From Pseudomonas sp. BN411 (GTDB lineage Bacteria > Pseudomonadota > Gammaproteobacteria > Pseudomonadales > Pseudomonadaceae): a stretch of 51,612 bases of DNA. A program made the position numbers and the translations under genes. The stretch covers positions 123,143 through 174,754 of the forward strand of contig NZ_SSOM01000084.1 of assembly GCF_029871235.1 (NCBI RefSeq), given 5' to 3'. The notes under the pieces were generated by a model, which worked only from the letters and a program-made list of their open reading frames with translations, made no database searches and was not told the origin of the DNA. Below, in pieces: positions 36,146 through 44,614 of the stretch (the first letter of the stretch is position 1; every line of letters starts with the position of its first letter).

Positions 36146-37218
36146 CCCTGTCGATAACCGAGAGTCCGGCCAGCGACTTGCTGGAGCCCATTCCCGGCGC
36201 CGAGCCCTGTGGCCCCAGCCTGCGCTACGACCCGGCCTGGGACCGCCTGCGCGAACTGCGCCGCGAGGACGACGCCAGCCTGCCTGCGGGTGTCTGGCAG
36301 GCAGAGCTCAAACGCGGGGATTGGGCTGCGGTGGAGCGCCTGGCCGAAGAACTGCTGCGCGAACGCAGCAAGGACCTGATGATTGCCGCCTGGCTCGGTG
36401 AAGCCTGGCTGCTGCGCAGTGGTCTCGACGGACTGACCCCGGCGCTGGGATTGCTGGCGGGACTGTGCGAGCGCTACCCGGACGAACTGCATCCGCAGCC
36501 GGAAGAGGGCGACCGTTCCTGGCGAGTGGCGCCGTTGGAATGGATGGGTCGCCGCTATGGCGAAATCGTCCTGACCCGCTGTGCGCTGTTCGGCGCCGAG
36601 CATGCCGATCTTGCCCACCTCACCCTGCATGGCTGGCAGCAACTCCAGCAGCGCCAGGTGCAGGCTAGCGACAGCAAGGCGGACAAGGTCGCCGCCGAGG
36701 CGGCCCGGCTGGAACAGCGCAAGCTGGACGAAGTCCTCAGGCAATTGCCCATCGCCAGTTTCGTTCGGGTTCGCCAGGGCGCGGACACGGCGCTGGCCGA
36801 GCTTAAACGCCTGGATACCTGGTGCGACGGCTGGCTCGGTGACCTTGCCCCCAGCTTCGCCACCTTGCAGCAGATCCTGAACGCCATCCGCTCGCTCATG
36901 CAGGAGTTCATCCCCATGCAGTCCCACACGCCGCCCGCCGTGGCGCCGGCTCCCGAGGTGGCGGCCGAGCCCGCTGCCGCCGAGGTGGAAGTGCCAGCAG
37001 CCTTCTCCGGCATTCCTGCCAGCCGCGAGGATGCCTACCGCCAACTGGCCCTGATTGCCGACTACCTGGCCCGTACCGAACCCCACAGCCCGGTGCCCTA
37101 TGTGATCCGCCGCGCGGTGGAATGGGGCAACCAGCCCCTGGGTGAGTTGCTGGAAGAACTGATCACCGCCGATGCCGAAGCCCGGAGGTTGTGGAAGTTG
37201 CTGGGGGTGTTGAAGTAG
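36142..37218 (+). CDS. tssA: T6SS assembly cap protein TssA
   Basis: A 358-residue protein. The N-terminal ImpA domain is clear (LLEPIPGAEPCGPSLRYDPAWDRLRELRREDDASLPAGVW and KDLMIAAWLGEAWLL). A variable Ala/Pro/Glu-rich linker follows near residues 255-290. The C-terminal domain has AYRQLALIADYLARTEPHSPVPYVIRRAVEWG, the short TssA class like P. aeruginosa TssA1. It primes tube/sheath assembly at the baseplate. ATG at 36142 overlaps the tssM stop (ATGA). A longer in-frame reading through tssM is rejected. It is the last rightward T6SS gene; type-B repeats start 31 bases later. Confidence 0.93.
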   Translation: MTLSITESPASDLLEPIPGAEPCGPSLRYDPAWDRLRELRREDDASLPAGVWQAELKRGDWAAVERLAEELLRERSKDLMIAAWLGEAWLLRSGLDGLTPALGLLAGLCERYPDELHPQPEEGDRSWRVAPLEWMGRRYGEIVLTRCALFGAEHADLAHLTLHGWQQLQQRQVQASDSKADKVAAEAARLEQRKLDEVLRQLPIASFVRVRQGADTALAELKRLDTWCDGWLGDLAPSFATLQQILNAIRSLMQEFIPMQSHTPPAVAPAPEVAAEPAAAEVEVPAAFSGIPASREDAYRQLALIADYLARTEPHSPVPYVIRRAVEWGNQPLGELLEELITADAEARRLWKLLGVLK

Positions 37219-37248
37219 GGGCAAACCTGCGGGGCCCGGCCCTTTGTT

Positions 37249-37665
37249 GTGGGGGCGAATTTATTCGCTAAGGGTGGCGCAGCCGCCCCCTTCAGGGGCC
37301 AATGGCGAACCTTCGGTCCGCTCAGCGATTGAAATCGCCCCCACAGGTTTTGTGCCGGGCTCAGTGCTTCGTTGTGGGGGCGAATTCATTCGCCAAGGGT
37401 GGCGCAGCCGCCCCCTTCAGGAGCCAAGGGCGAACCTTCGGTCCGCTTGGCGATTGAAATCGCCCCCACAGGGCCTGTGCCGGACTCATTGCTTTGTTGT
37501 GGGGGCGAATTCATTCGCCAAGGGTGGCGCAGCCGCCCCCTTCAGGAGCCAAGGGCGAACCTTCGGTCCGCTTAGCGATTGAAATCGCCCCCACAGGGTT
37601 TGTGCCAGGCTCAGTGTCTTGTTGTAGGGGCGAATTCATTCGCCAAGGGCAGCGCAGCTGCCCCC
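37249..37665. repeat. 125-bp tandem array of type-B palindromic repeats at right edge of T6SS locus
   Basis: Heads GT[AG]GGGGCGAATT.ATTCGC at 37249, 37374, 37499 and 37624 give an exact 125-base period; the fourth unit is truncated. Each unit carries AAGGGTGGCGCAGCCGCCCCC, CGAACCTTCGGTCCGCT and the closing CGATTGAAATCGCCCCCAC that mirrors the head. A connector with TGTGCC-GG-CTCA joins the units. The same element, in the same orientation and followed by a similar GGTTTGTGCCAGG connector, is at 16284-16574. The 461-base gap between tssA and DUF1428 holds nothing else. Confidence 0.9.
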
Positions 37666-37679
37666 GGCCAACCGCCCGA

Positions 37680-38033
37680 TCAGGCCGTCACCAGCACCTC
37701 GAACCCGCCAAAGATCATCCGCTGCCCATCGAAGGGCATGGTCTCCGGGCTGGGTTGCATGCGCGGGTCTTCCATCGCTTTCTTCATGCCGGCATCCCTG
37801 GCTTGCTTGGACGGCCAGGTGATCCAGGAGAAGACCACGGTTTCGCCTTCCTTCAGCTTCACGGCCATGGGGAAGGACGTCACCTTGCCTTCGGGCACAT
37901 CATCGCCCCAGCACTCGACGACGCTGAGGGCGCCGCACTCCTTGAAGACGCCGGCGGCCATTTCGGCCACCTTGCGGTAGGCCTCACGGCTCGCGGTGGG
38001 GACGGGTACCAGAAATCCATCTACGTAGCTCAT
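37680..38033 (-). CDS. DUF1428 family protein (YbaA-like)
   Basis: A 117-residue protein, MSYVDGFLVPVPTASREAYRKVAEMAAGVFKECGAL ... VVECWGDDVPEGKVTSFP, clearly of the DUF1428 (YbaA) family, a small dimeric alpha/beta-barrel related to EthD/YCII-like folds. Function unknown. The ATG at 38033 is preferred over 38039 because GGAG then lies 7 bases ahead. It stands alone between the repeat array and the paaK terminator, and nothing ties it to either the T6SS or phenylacetate degradation. Confidence 0.9.
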   Translation of the reverse strand: MSYVDGFLVPVPTASREAYRKVAEMAAGVFKECGALSVVECWGDDVPEGKVTSFPMAVKLKEGETVVFSWITWPSKQARDAGMKKAMEDPRMQPSPETMPFDGQRMIFGGFEVLVTA

Positions 38034-38263
38034 ATCCATTCTCCTTTCTGGATGGTGTGATAGGGCATCGCCTGTCGTATCCCGAGCGCGCAGGGATCAC
38101 GCGCCCGACTCCCTAATGAGTCGATCTGGATAGCGTCGGTTCGACAGACCTGCCAATTGGAGGGCGCTTACGCCGACCAGCGGTCAACACGCCGAGATGC
38201 AATTAGAATCCCGCAACCCGCCCAGACAGCCGGCCGCCAGCTTCCTTGCGAGATATAGCCAAC

Positions 38264-38295
38264 AAAAAAGCCCCGATCAGGTCGGGGCTTTTTTG
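38264..38295 (-). terminator. Intrinsic terminator after paaK
   Basis: AAAAAAGCCCCGA and TCGGGGCTTTTTT form a strong stem with T runs on both strands, 13 bases past the paaK stop. It ends the leftward paaF-to-paaK operon and would act in both directions. The rest of 38034-38263 shows no gene. Confidence 0.93.
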
Positions 38296-38307
38296 TTGGC
38301 GCGAGGC

Positions 38308-39618
38308 TTACTTGCCGCGGTTGTCGTACACGTGGCAGGCCTTGCCTTCGGAGCGCTTCAGCGAGTAGCTGGGGCGCAGGACGATGCGCGAGCTGATGCC
38401 GATGTAGGTCTTGATGTACTTGCCCAGCTCGTTGCACAGCGCCTGTTGCTGGCTTTCGCCCAGGCCGTCGTGCTCGTGCTTGAGTTCGACGTGGACTTCA
38501 ATGCTGTCCAGGTTGCCGTTGCGGAACAGATGGATCTCGTAGTTCTCGGACAGCTGCTTGACCTTCAGCACCTGCTCCTCGATCTGGGTCGGGAACACGT
38601 TCACGCCACGGATGATCAGCATGTCGTCGCTGCGGCCGGTGATCTTGTCCATGCGACGCATCGGGCGCGCGGTGCCCGGCAGCAGGCGGGTCAGGTCGCG
38701 GGTGCGGTAGCGAATCATTGGCAGCGCTTCTTTCGACAGCGAGGTGAACACCAGCTCGCCCATCTGGCCGTCGGGCAGTACTTCGCCGGTCACCGGGTCG
38801 ATGATCTCGGGGTAGAAGTGGTCTTCCCAGATGGTCGGGCCGTCTTTGGTTTCCGCGCATTCCATGGCCACGCCCGGGCCCATGATTTCCGACAGGCCGT
38901 AGATGTCGAGGGCGGTGATGCCCATGCGCTCTTCGATGGCGCGGCGCAGCTCGGCGGTCCAGGGCTCGGCGCCGAAGATGCCGAGGCGCAGGGCCAGCTT
39001 GTGCGGGTCGATGCCCTGGCGCTCGATCTCGTCCGCGAGGTTCAGCATGTAGGACGGGGTAACCATGATGATGTCCGGCTGGAAGTCGCGGATCAGCTGG
39101 ACTTGCTTCTCGGTCTGGCCGCCGGACATCGGGATCACGGTGCAACCCAGGCGCTCGGCGCCGTAGTGGGCGCCCAGGCCGCCAGTGAACAGGCCGTAGC
39201 CGTAGGAGATGTGCACCTTGTCACCCTTGCGGCCGCCAGCGGCGCGGATCGAGCGCGCGACCACGTTGGCCCAGGTGTCGATGTCGTTCTGGGTGTAGCC
39301 GACCACGGTGGGTTTGCCGGTGGTGCCGCTGGAGGCGTGGATACGCACGATCTCGCTCTGCGGCACGGCGAACATGCCGTAGGGGTAGTTGTCGCGCAGG
39401 TCATTCTTGCCAGTGAAGGGGAACTTCGCCAGGTCTTCCAGGGATTTCAGGTCATCCGGGTGCACGCCTTTTTCGTCGAAGCGCTGGCGGTACAGCGGGA
39501 CGTTTTCGTAGGCGTGCTTGAGGCTCCAGCGCAGGCGCTCCAGTTGGTGCTGGCGCAGCTGGTCGACGCTGGCGGTCTCCATCGGGTCAAGCAAGGCGGT
39601 GTTGGCAATCATGTTCAT
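38308..39618 (-). CDS. paaK: Phenylacetate-CoA ligase
   Basis: PaaK, 436 residues (E. coli 437), activates phenylacetate with ATP and CoA, the first committed step. The adenylate-forming P-loop SSGTTGKPT is at 96-104; GYGLFTGGLGAHYGAERLG, DIYGLSEIMGPGVAME and YRTRDLTRLLPG are further family blocks, and the C-terminal lid begins near ITGRSDDMLIIRGVNVFP. It is the last gene of the leftward upper-pathway operon, 97 bases after paaJ, and is closed by a strong terminator. The ribosome site is weak (GAGTGAACT). An AAAAACAA motif lies 13-20 bases ahead of the ATG. Confidence 0.97.
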   Translation of the reverse strand: MNMIANTALLDPMETASVDQLRQHQLERLRWSLKHAYENVPLYRQRFDEKGVHPDDLKSLEDLAKFPFTGKNDLRDNYPYGMFAVPQSEIVRIHASSGTTGKPTVVGYTQNDIDTWANVVARSIRAAGGRKGDKVHISYGYGLFTGGLGAHYGAERLGCTVIPMSGGQTEKQVQLIRDFQPDIIMVTPSYMLNLADEIERQGIDPHKLALRLGIFGAEPWTAELRRAIEERMGITALDIYGLSEIMGPGVAMECAETKDGPTIWEDHFYPEIIDPVTGEVLPDGQMGELVFTSLSKEALPMIRYRTRDLTRLLPGTARPMRRMDKITGRSDDMLIIRGVNVFPTQIEEQVLKVKQLSENYEIHLFRNGNLDSIEVHVELKHEHDGLGESQQQALCNELGKYIKTYIGISSRIVLRPSYSLKRSEGKACHVYDNRGK

Positions 39619-39630
39619 AGTTCACTCGAA

Positions 39631-39638
39631 TTGTTTTT
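39631..39638 (-). promoter_or_regulatory. Crc/Hfq-type AAnAAnAA motif in paaK leader
   Basis: Minus-strand AAAAACAA ends 13 bases before the paaK start codon, a typical location for catabolite repression control in Pseudomonas. It is a motif match only. Confidence 0.4.
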
Positions 39639-39715
39639 GTACGGAAGCCGTGGGCTTCTGAGTGCTGACGGAGAGGATACTCCTCACCCGTTTTTCAGAT
39701 CTCGGTTGTTGCGTT

Positions 39716-40921
39716 TCAGAGCCTTTCAATGATCAGGGCGATGCCCTGACCCACGCCGATGCACATGGTGCAGAGGGCGTAGCGGCCCTGGCGTTCTTCC
39801 AGTTCGTGCAGCGCGGTGGTCACCAGACGCGCACCGCTCATGCCCAGCGGGTGGCCGAGGGCAATGGCGCCGCCGTTGGGGTTCACACGCGGGTCGTTGT
39901 CGGACAGGCCCAGTTCGCGCAGGACGGCGAGGCCCTGGGCGGCGAAGGCTTCGTTGAGTTCGATGACGTCCATATCGGCCAGCGACAGGCCGGTCAGTTC
40001 CAGCACCTTGCGGGTTGCCGGTACCGGGCCGATGCCCATGATGCGCGGCTCGACGCCAGCGGTAGCCATGGCCACCACGCGGGCGCGGGCCTTGAGGCCG
40101 TGGGCCTTGGCCGCGGCACTGCTGGCCAGCAGCAGGGCGCAGGCGCCGTCGTTCACACCCGAGGCGTTGCCGGCGGTGACGCTGCCGCCCTGGCGGAACG
40201 GCGTGCCCAGCTTGGCCAGCTGTTCCAGGGTGGTGTCGCCGCGCGGGTGCTCATCCTGCTCGACGATCTTCGCCGGGCCTTTGCGCTGGGGAATCTCCAC
40301 CGGGACGATTTCCTTCGCCAGTCGGCCATTGGCCTGGGCGGCGGCGGCGCGCTGCTGGCTGCGCAGGGCGAAGGCATCCTGGTCTTCGCGGGAAATGTTG
40401 AACTGCTCGGCCACGTTCTCGGCGGTTTCCGGCATGGAGTCGATGCCGAACTGCGCCTTCATCAGCGGGTTGACGAAGCGCCAGCCGATGGTGGTGTCGA
40501 AGATTTCCGCCTGGCGGGAGAAGGCGCTGTCCGCCTTGCCCATCACAAAGGGTGCGCGGGACATGGATTCCACGCCACCGGCGATCATCAGGCCGGCTTC
40601 GCCACAGCGCAGGGCACGGGCGGCGTTGCCGATGGCGTCCAGGCCGGAGCCGCAGAGGCGGTTCAGGGTGGTGCCCGGCACGGTCACCGGCAGGCCGGCG
40701 AGCAGGGCGGACATGCGCGCGACGTTGCGGTTGTCTTCGCCGGCCTGGTTGGCGCAGCCGTAGATCACGTCGTCGATGGCGCTCCAGTCCAGTTCAGGGT
40801 TGCGCTGCATCAGGGCGCGCATGGGCACGGCGCCGAGGTCGTCGGCGCGCACCGCGGACAGGGCACCGGCGTAGCGGCCGATAGGCGTACGCACGGCGTC
40901 GATAATCAGGGCGTCATTCAT
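39716..40921 (-). CDS. paaJ: 3-oxoadipyl-CoA / 3-oxo-5,6-dehydrosuberyl-CoA thiolase
   Basis: PaaJ, 401 residues, a PcaF-like thiolase that cleaves both the C8 intermediate and 3-oxoadipyl-CoA, giving acetyl-CoA and succinyl-CoA. Catalytic residues are visible: Cys90 in NRLCGSGLD, His357 in [14 protein letters not shown], and Cys387 in [10 protein letters not shown]. The start overlaps the paaI end by 8 bases and has AGGAG in front (CAGGAGACCCCTGATG). Protocatechuate-pathway PcaF has the same fold, but the location makes PaaJ the better name. Confidence 0.95.
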   Translation of the reverse strand: MNDALIIDAVRTPIGRYAGALSAVRADDLGAVPMRALMQRNPELDWSAIDDVIYGCANQAGEDNRNVARMSALLAGLPVTVPGTTLNRLCGSGLDAIGNAARALRCGEAGLMIAGGVESMSRAPFVMGKADSAFSRQAEIFDTTIGWRFVNPLMKAQFGIDSMPETAENVAEQFNISREDQDAFALRSQQRAAAAQANGRLAKEIVPVEIPQRKGPAKIVEQDEHPRGDTTLEQLAKLGTPFRQGGSVTAGNASGVNDGACALLLASSAAAKAHGLKARARVVAMATAGVEPRIMGIGPVPATRKVLELTGLSLADMDVIELNEAFAAQGLAVLRELGLSDNDPRVNPNGGAIALGHPLGMSGARLVTTALHELEERQGRYALCTMCIGVGQGIALIIERL

Positions 40922-41363
40922 CAGGGGTCTCCTGCGCGAGTACCGAGCCGCGCACTTTGTAGGACTTGCCGTGGAAGAGGGCGATCAATTGCCCGTTCTG
41001 GTTTTCGATGCGTACGTCGTAGTTACCGGTGCGGCCGCTGCGGCTTTGTTCGATGGCCTGGGCGGTGAGGGTGTCGCCCAGGCGCGCCGGGGCCACGTAG
41101 TCGATGCTGCAGCCGATGGCGACGGTGGCCTCGTTGTAGGTGTTGCAGGCGAAGGCGAAGGCCGAGTCGGCCAGGGCGAACAGGTAGCCGCCGTGGCAGG
41201 TGCCGTGGCCCTGGACCATGTCGTCGCGCACGCTCATGCCGACGCGGGCCTGGCCCGGCGCCACGGAGAGCAGGCGCATGCCCATGGCCTGGCTGGCGTT
41301 GTCGCGCTCGAACAGCTCGCTCGCGCAGGCTTCTGCAAGGGAAAGGGCTTCGTGGTTAGTCAC
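40914..41363 (-). CDS. paaI: Phenylacetyl-CoA-pathway hotdog thioesterase
   Basis: PaaI, 149 residues (E. coli 140), is a hotdog-fold acyl-CoA thioesterase thought to rescue CoA from stalled aryl-CoA intermediates. The signature [28 protein letters not shown] carries the conserved HGG and Asp-containing helix. A GTG start at 41363 is chosen: GGGAGG lies 7 bases ahead and [29 protein letters not shown] matches the family. It overlaps paaH and paaJ by 8 bases each, so translation is coupled. Confidence 0.93.
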   Translation of the reverse strand: MTNHEALSLAEACASELFERDNASQAMGMRLLSVAPGQARVGMSVRDDMVQGHGTCHGGYLFALADSAFAFACNTYNEATVAIGCSIDYVAPARLGDTLTAQAIEQSRSGRTGNYDVRIENQNGQLIALFHGKSYKVRGSVLAQETPDE

Positions 41364-42873
41364 GGAAATTCCTCCCTTCGGCGACCTGGCGACGCAGCAG
41401 CAGGGAAGGGCGGTAGCGCTCTTCGCCGTAGGCCGCCTGGAGGTTTTCCAGGGTGCGCAGTACCGCCGGCAGGCCAATGGCGTCGGCCCAGGCCAGCGGG
41501 CCTTGCGGATAGTTCACGCCAGCACGCATGGCCAGATCGATGTCGCCGGCCGAGCCCACGCCTTGCAGCACGGCATCGGCGCCTTCGTTGGCGAGCATGG
41601 ACACGGTGCGCAGCACGGCGAGGCCGGGGATGTCGCTGAGCTGGCTGACCTTGAGGCCAGCGCGTTGCAGCAGCGCCACCACCTGGTCACGAGCCTGTTC
41701 CGAGGTGCCGGCAGCGCAAGCGATACCGAGGCGGCTGGCCTTGGCGTAGTCGAGGGCAAGGTCGATCAGCACCAGGTTGGTGATGCCGTCCTCGCGGGAA
41801 CGTTGGCTGGCCAGGCGGCCGTCGGACAGGGCGATCACGGCGTCGCCGACTCGCAGCACGCCGGCGCCGTCACGACGGACCACATTCACGCCGGCGTCTG
41901 CCAGGCGTTGCAGCAGCGGTTCGGCAACACCGAGGCTGCCTTCAACCACGCAGGATTCCACGCTGGCGTCGCTGGTCAGTTCGGCTGCTTGCGGGCGCTC
42001 GGCGCCTTCGGCGTAGCTGTAGAAACCGTGACCGCTCTTGCGGCCCAGGCGGCCGGCGTCCACCAGCTCCTTCTGGATCAGCGAGGGCTGGAAGCGGAAG
42101 TCGCCGTAGTAGGCATCGAACACCGAGCAGGTGACGGCGTAGTTGACGTCATGGCCGATCAGGTCGGTCAGTTCGAAGGCGCCCATGCGGAAGCCGCCCG
42201 CGTCACGCATCAGCGCGTCGAGGGTGGCGCAATCGGCGGCGCCTTCCTGCAGCAGGCGCAGGCTTTCGGCATAGAAGGGGCGCGCCACGCGGTTGACGAT
42301 GAAGCCCGGCGTGGACTTGGTGTGTACCGGCTGCTTGCCCCAGGCCTTGGCGGTTTCGTACAGGCCTTCGGCCAGGTCGCGGTCGCTGGCGAGGCCGGAA
42401 ACGATTTCCACCAGGGCCATCAGCGGCGCCGGGTTGAAGAAGTGCATGCCGACCACCCGGCCAGGATGCTTGAGGCCGGCAGCCAGGCTGGTGATGGACA
42501 GGGACGAAGTGTTGCTGGCGAGGATGCAATCCGCGCTGCACAGCTCTTCCAGCTGGCGCAGCAGGCCGCGCTTGACCTCCAGGTTCTCGACGATGGCTTC
42601 GATCACCAGGCTGGAATCGGTCAGGGCCTCGATGGCCTCAACCGGTTGCAGGCGGGCCACGATAGCGGCGCGGGCCTCGGCGGTGAGTTTGTTCTTCTCC
42701 ACCAGGCGGCCGAGTTGGCGATCGATGCCTTCTATAGCCTGGGCGGAAGCGCCGGGGCGGTTGTCATAGAGCTTGACCGGGTGGCCAGCCTGGGCGGCGA
42801 CCTGGGCGATACCGGCACCCATGGCGCCGGCGCCGATCACGGCGACAGGGGCGGAAGTGTGAAGGGCAGGCAT
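41356..42873 (-). CDS. paaH: 3-hydroxyadipyl-CoA dehydrogenase
   Basis: PaaH, 505 residues, oxidises 3-hydroxyadipyl-CoA with NAD. The Rossmann motif is VIGAGAMGAGIAQ (residues 12-24). The catalytic region VVGMHFFNPAPLMALVEIVSG holds the active His, and the 3HCDH C-terminal domain follows (KSTPGFIVNRVARPFYAES). The last about 170 residues form a second, partial dehydrogenase-like domain, as in the roughly 500-residue Pseudomonas forms. ATG at 42873 lies 4 bases after the paaG stop codon. The upstream in-frame reading inside paaG is rejected. Confidence 0.95.
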   Translation of the reverse strand: MPALHTSAPVAVIGAGAMGAGIAQVAAQAGHPVKLYDNRPGASAQAIEGIDRQLGRLVEKNKLTAEARAAIVARLQPVEAIEALTDSSLVIEAIVENLEVKRGLLRQLEELCSADCILASNTSSLSITSLAAGLKHPGRVVGMHFFNPAPLMALVEIVSGLASDRDLAEGLYETAKAWGKQPVHTKSTPGFIVNRVARPFYAESLRLLQEGAADCATLDALMRDAGGFRMGAFELTDLIGHDVNYAVTCSVFDAYYGDFRFQPSLIQKELVDAGRLGRKSGHGFYSYAEGAERPQAAELTSDASVESCVVEGSLGVAEPLLQRLADAGVNVVRRDGAGVLRVGDAVIALSDGRLASQRSREDGITNLVLIDLALDYAKASRLGIACAAGTSEQARDQVVALLQRAGLKVSQLSDIPGLAVLRTVSMLANEGADAVLQGVGSAGDIDLAMRAGVNYPQGPLAWADAIGLPAVLRTLENLQAAYGEERYRPSLLLRRQVAEGRNFRD

Positions 42874-42877
42874 GAGC

Positions 42878-43669
42878 TCAGCGTCCTTTGAAGGCCGGGG
42901 TGCGCTTTTCCATGAAGGCGCTGACGCCTTCACGGTAGTCCTCGCTGCGGCCGGCAAGGCGTTGCAGGTCGCGTTCGACGTCCAGTTGCTCGTCGAAGCT
43001 GTTGTTCAGGCTGGCATTGAGGCTGCGCTTGATCAGGGCCAGGCCGTAGGTGGGCTGGGTGGCCAGGTGGCGGGCGAGCTTCAGTGCTTCTTCGCGGAGG
43101 CTGGCGTCGTCCACCACACGGTAGATCAGGCCCCACTGCTCGGCCTGCTCGGCGGTCAGGCGGTCACCCAGCAGGGTCAGGGCCTTGGCGCGGGCCATGC
43201 CGACCAGGCGGGGGAGGGTCCAGGTACCACCGGAATCCGGGATCAGGCCGATCTTGCAGAAGGCCTGGATGAAGCTGGCGGAACGGCCGGCCAGGACCAG
43301 GTCGCAGGCCAGCGGGATGTTGGCGCCGGCACCGGCGGCCACACCGTTGACCGCGCAGATCACCGGCAGCGGCAGGTCGCGCAGGGCACGGATCAGCGGG
43401 TTGTAGAACTTCTCGATGGACTCGCCCAGGTCCGGCGCGGCGGCACCGGGGGCCACGTTGCGGTCGCCCAGGTCCTGGCCGGCGCAGAAGCCACGGCCTT
43501 CGCCGGTCAGCAGCAGGACGCGGACTTCAGAGTTCTGGCGCACCTGCTTGAGGGCTTCGCGGACTTCGCCATGCATCTTGGCGTTGAAGCTGTTCAGCTG
43601 CTCCGGGCGGTTGAGGCTGAGGGTGGCAACGCCAGCCTCGATGGAAAACAGGATGTGCTCGAAGTTCAT
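42878..43669 (-). CDS. paaG: Ring-1,2-epoxyphenylacetyl-CoA isomerase
   Basis: PaaG, 263 residues, a crotonase-fold enzyme that isomerises the epoxide to oxepin-CoA and also shifts the double bond of a later intermediate. Visible features are GRGFCAGQDLGDRN (about 58-71), the oxyanion loop NGVAAGAGANIPLACDLV, and FCKIGLIPDSGGTWTLPRLVG with candidate catalytic Asp145. It lacks the two-Glu arrangement of hydratases, unlike PaaF. It begins 44 bases after paaF and ends just before paaH. Confidence 0.95.
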   Translation of the reverse strand: MNFEHILFSIEAGVATLSLNRPEQLNSFNAKMHGEVREALKQVRQNSEVRVLLLTGEGRGFCAGQDLGDRNVAPGAAAPDLGESIEKFYNPLIRALRDLPLPVICAVNGVAAGAGANIPLACDLVLAGRSASFIQAFCKIGLIPDSGGTWTLPRLVGMARAKALTLLGDRLTAEQAEQWGLIYRVVDDASLREEALKLARHLATQPTYGLALIKRSLNASLNNSFDEQLDVERDLQRLAGRSEDYREGVSAFMEKRTPAFKGR

Positions 43670-43713
43670 GGCTCTGGCGCTCTATGGAGTTCGAAGGGGC
43701 GGACGGTCAGTGC

Positions 43714-44487
43714 TTACTGGCCGGTGAATTCGGGGCGGCGCTTTTCCTGGAAGGCGCGGATGCCTTCCTCGCGGTCGCGGGTGCCGGCCAACAGGGTGAA
43801 AGCGTGGCGCTCGAAGCGCAGGCCGCTGGCCAGGTCGGTGTCTTCGGCCTTCAGCAGTGCTTCCTTGGCGAGACGGACTGCCAGTGGCGCCTTCTGGGCG
43901 ATGACGCGGCCAATGGCGATGGCGCGCTCGACGGTGAATTCGGGTTGGGTCACTTCGCTGACCAGGCCGGCGCGCTGGGCATGACGGGCATCGATGGCTT
44001 CGCCAGTGAGCACCATCTGCATGGCCAGGGACTTGCCGACCGCGCGCAACAGGCGCTGGGTACCACCGGCACCGGGCATGATCCCGAGGTTGATTTCCGG
44101 CTGGCCGAAGCGGGCGTCTTCGCCGGCGATGAGGATGTCGGCGTGCATGGCCAGCTCGCAGCCTCCGCCCAGGCAGAAGCCATTGATGGCGGCGATCAGC
44201 GGCTTGCTGAAGCGGGTGATGCGCTGCCAGTGGGCCAGGCGCGGGTCATTGAGGATGCCCACGAGGTCGCGCTCGGCCATTTCCTTGATATCGGCGCCGG
44301 CGGCAAAGGCCTTGCGGCTGCCGGTGATGACCACGACGCGGGTCTCGGCGTCCTGCTCGGCGGCATCCAGTTCAGCAGCCAGCTCACCCAACAGCTCGGT
44401 ATTGAGCGCGTTGAGCGCTTCCGGGCGCTGCAGGGTGATCAGACGGACACCCTGCTCGGGCGGCAGGACAGCAAGGGTACGAGGCAT
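43714..44487 (-). CDS. paaF: 2,3-dehydroadipyl-CoA hydratase
   Basis: PaaF, 257 residues, an enoyl-CoA hydratase that adds water to 2,3-dehydroadipyl-CoA. The catalytic Glu pair of true hydratases is present: Glu111 in GFCLGGGCELAMHAD and Glu131 in FGQPEINLGIMPGAGGTQRL. It is the first gene of the leftward paaF-G-H-I-J-K operon. An AGGAAGAG site stands before ATG. The promoter lies in the 408-base region shared with the divergent paaN, which contains repeated GATACA motifs. Confidence 0.95.
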   Translation of the reverse strand: MPRTLAVLPPEQGVRLITLQRPEALNALNTELLGELAAELDAAEQDAETRVVVITGSRKAFAAGADIKEMAERDLVGILNDPRLAHWQRITRFSKPLIAAINGFCLGGGCELAMHADILIAGEDARFGQPEINLGIMPGAGGTQRLLRAVGKSLAMQMVLTGEAIDARHAQRAGLVSEVTQPEFTVERAIAIGRVIAQKAPLAVRLAKEALLKAEDTDLASGLRFERHAFTLLAGTRDREEGIRAFQEKRRPEFTGQ

Positions 44488-44614
44488 GTCGACTCTTCCT
44501 CAGGTGCACGCGCGGCTTTTACGAGCCGCTCTTATAAGTGGGTTCGGGGTGGAGTCCGTTCCTGTGTCTGCCGCGCTGAGGGCGGGGCGACTTTGGCCGG
44601 AGTATAACCACAAA

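Noticed and set aside
37249-37665. CRISPR-like appearance of regularly spaced repeats
   Set aside because: The whole 125-base unit is conserved, there are no variable spacers and no cas genes. The same holds for the 145-base array at 5393-5955.
38264-38295. Riboswitch-like or sRNA structure near paaK
   Set aside because: It is a simple symmetrical stem with T runs, fully explained as an intrinsic terminator.
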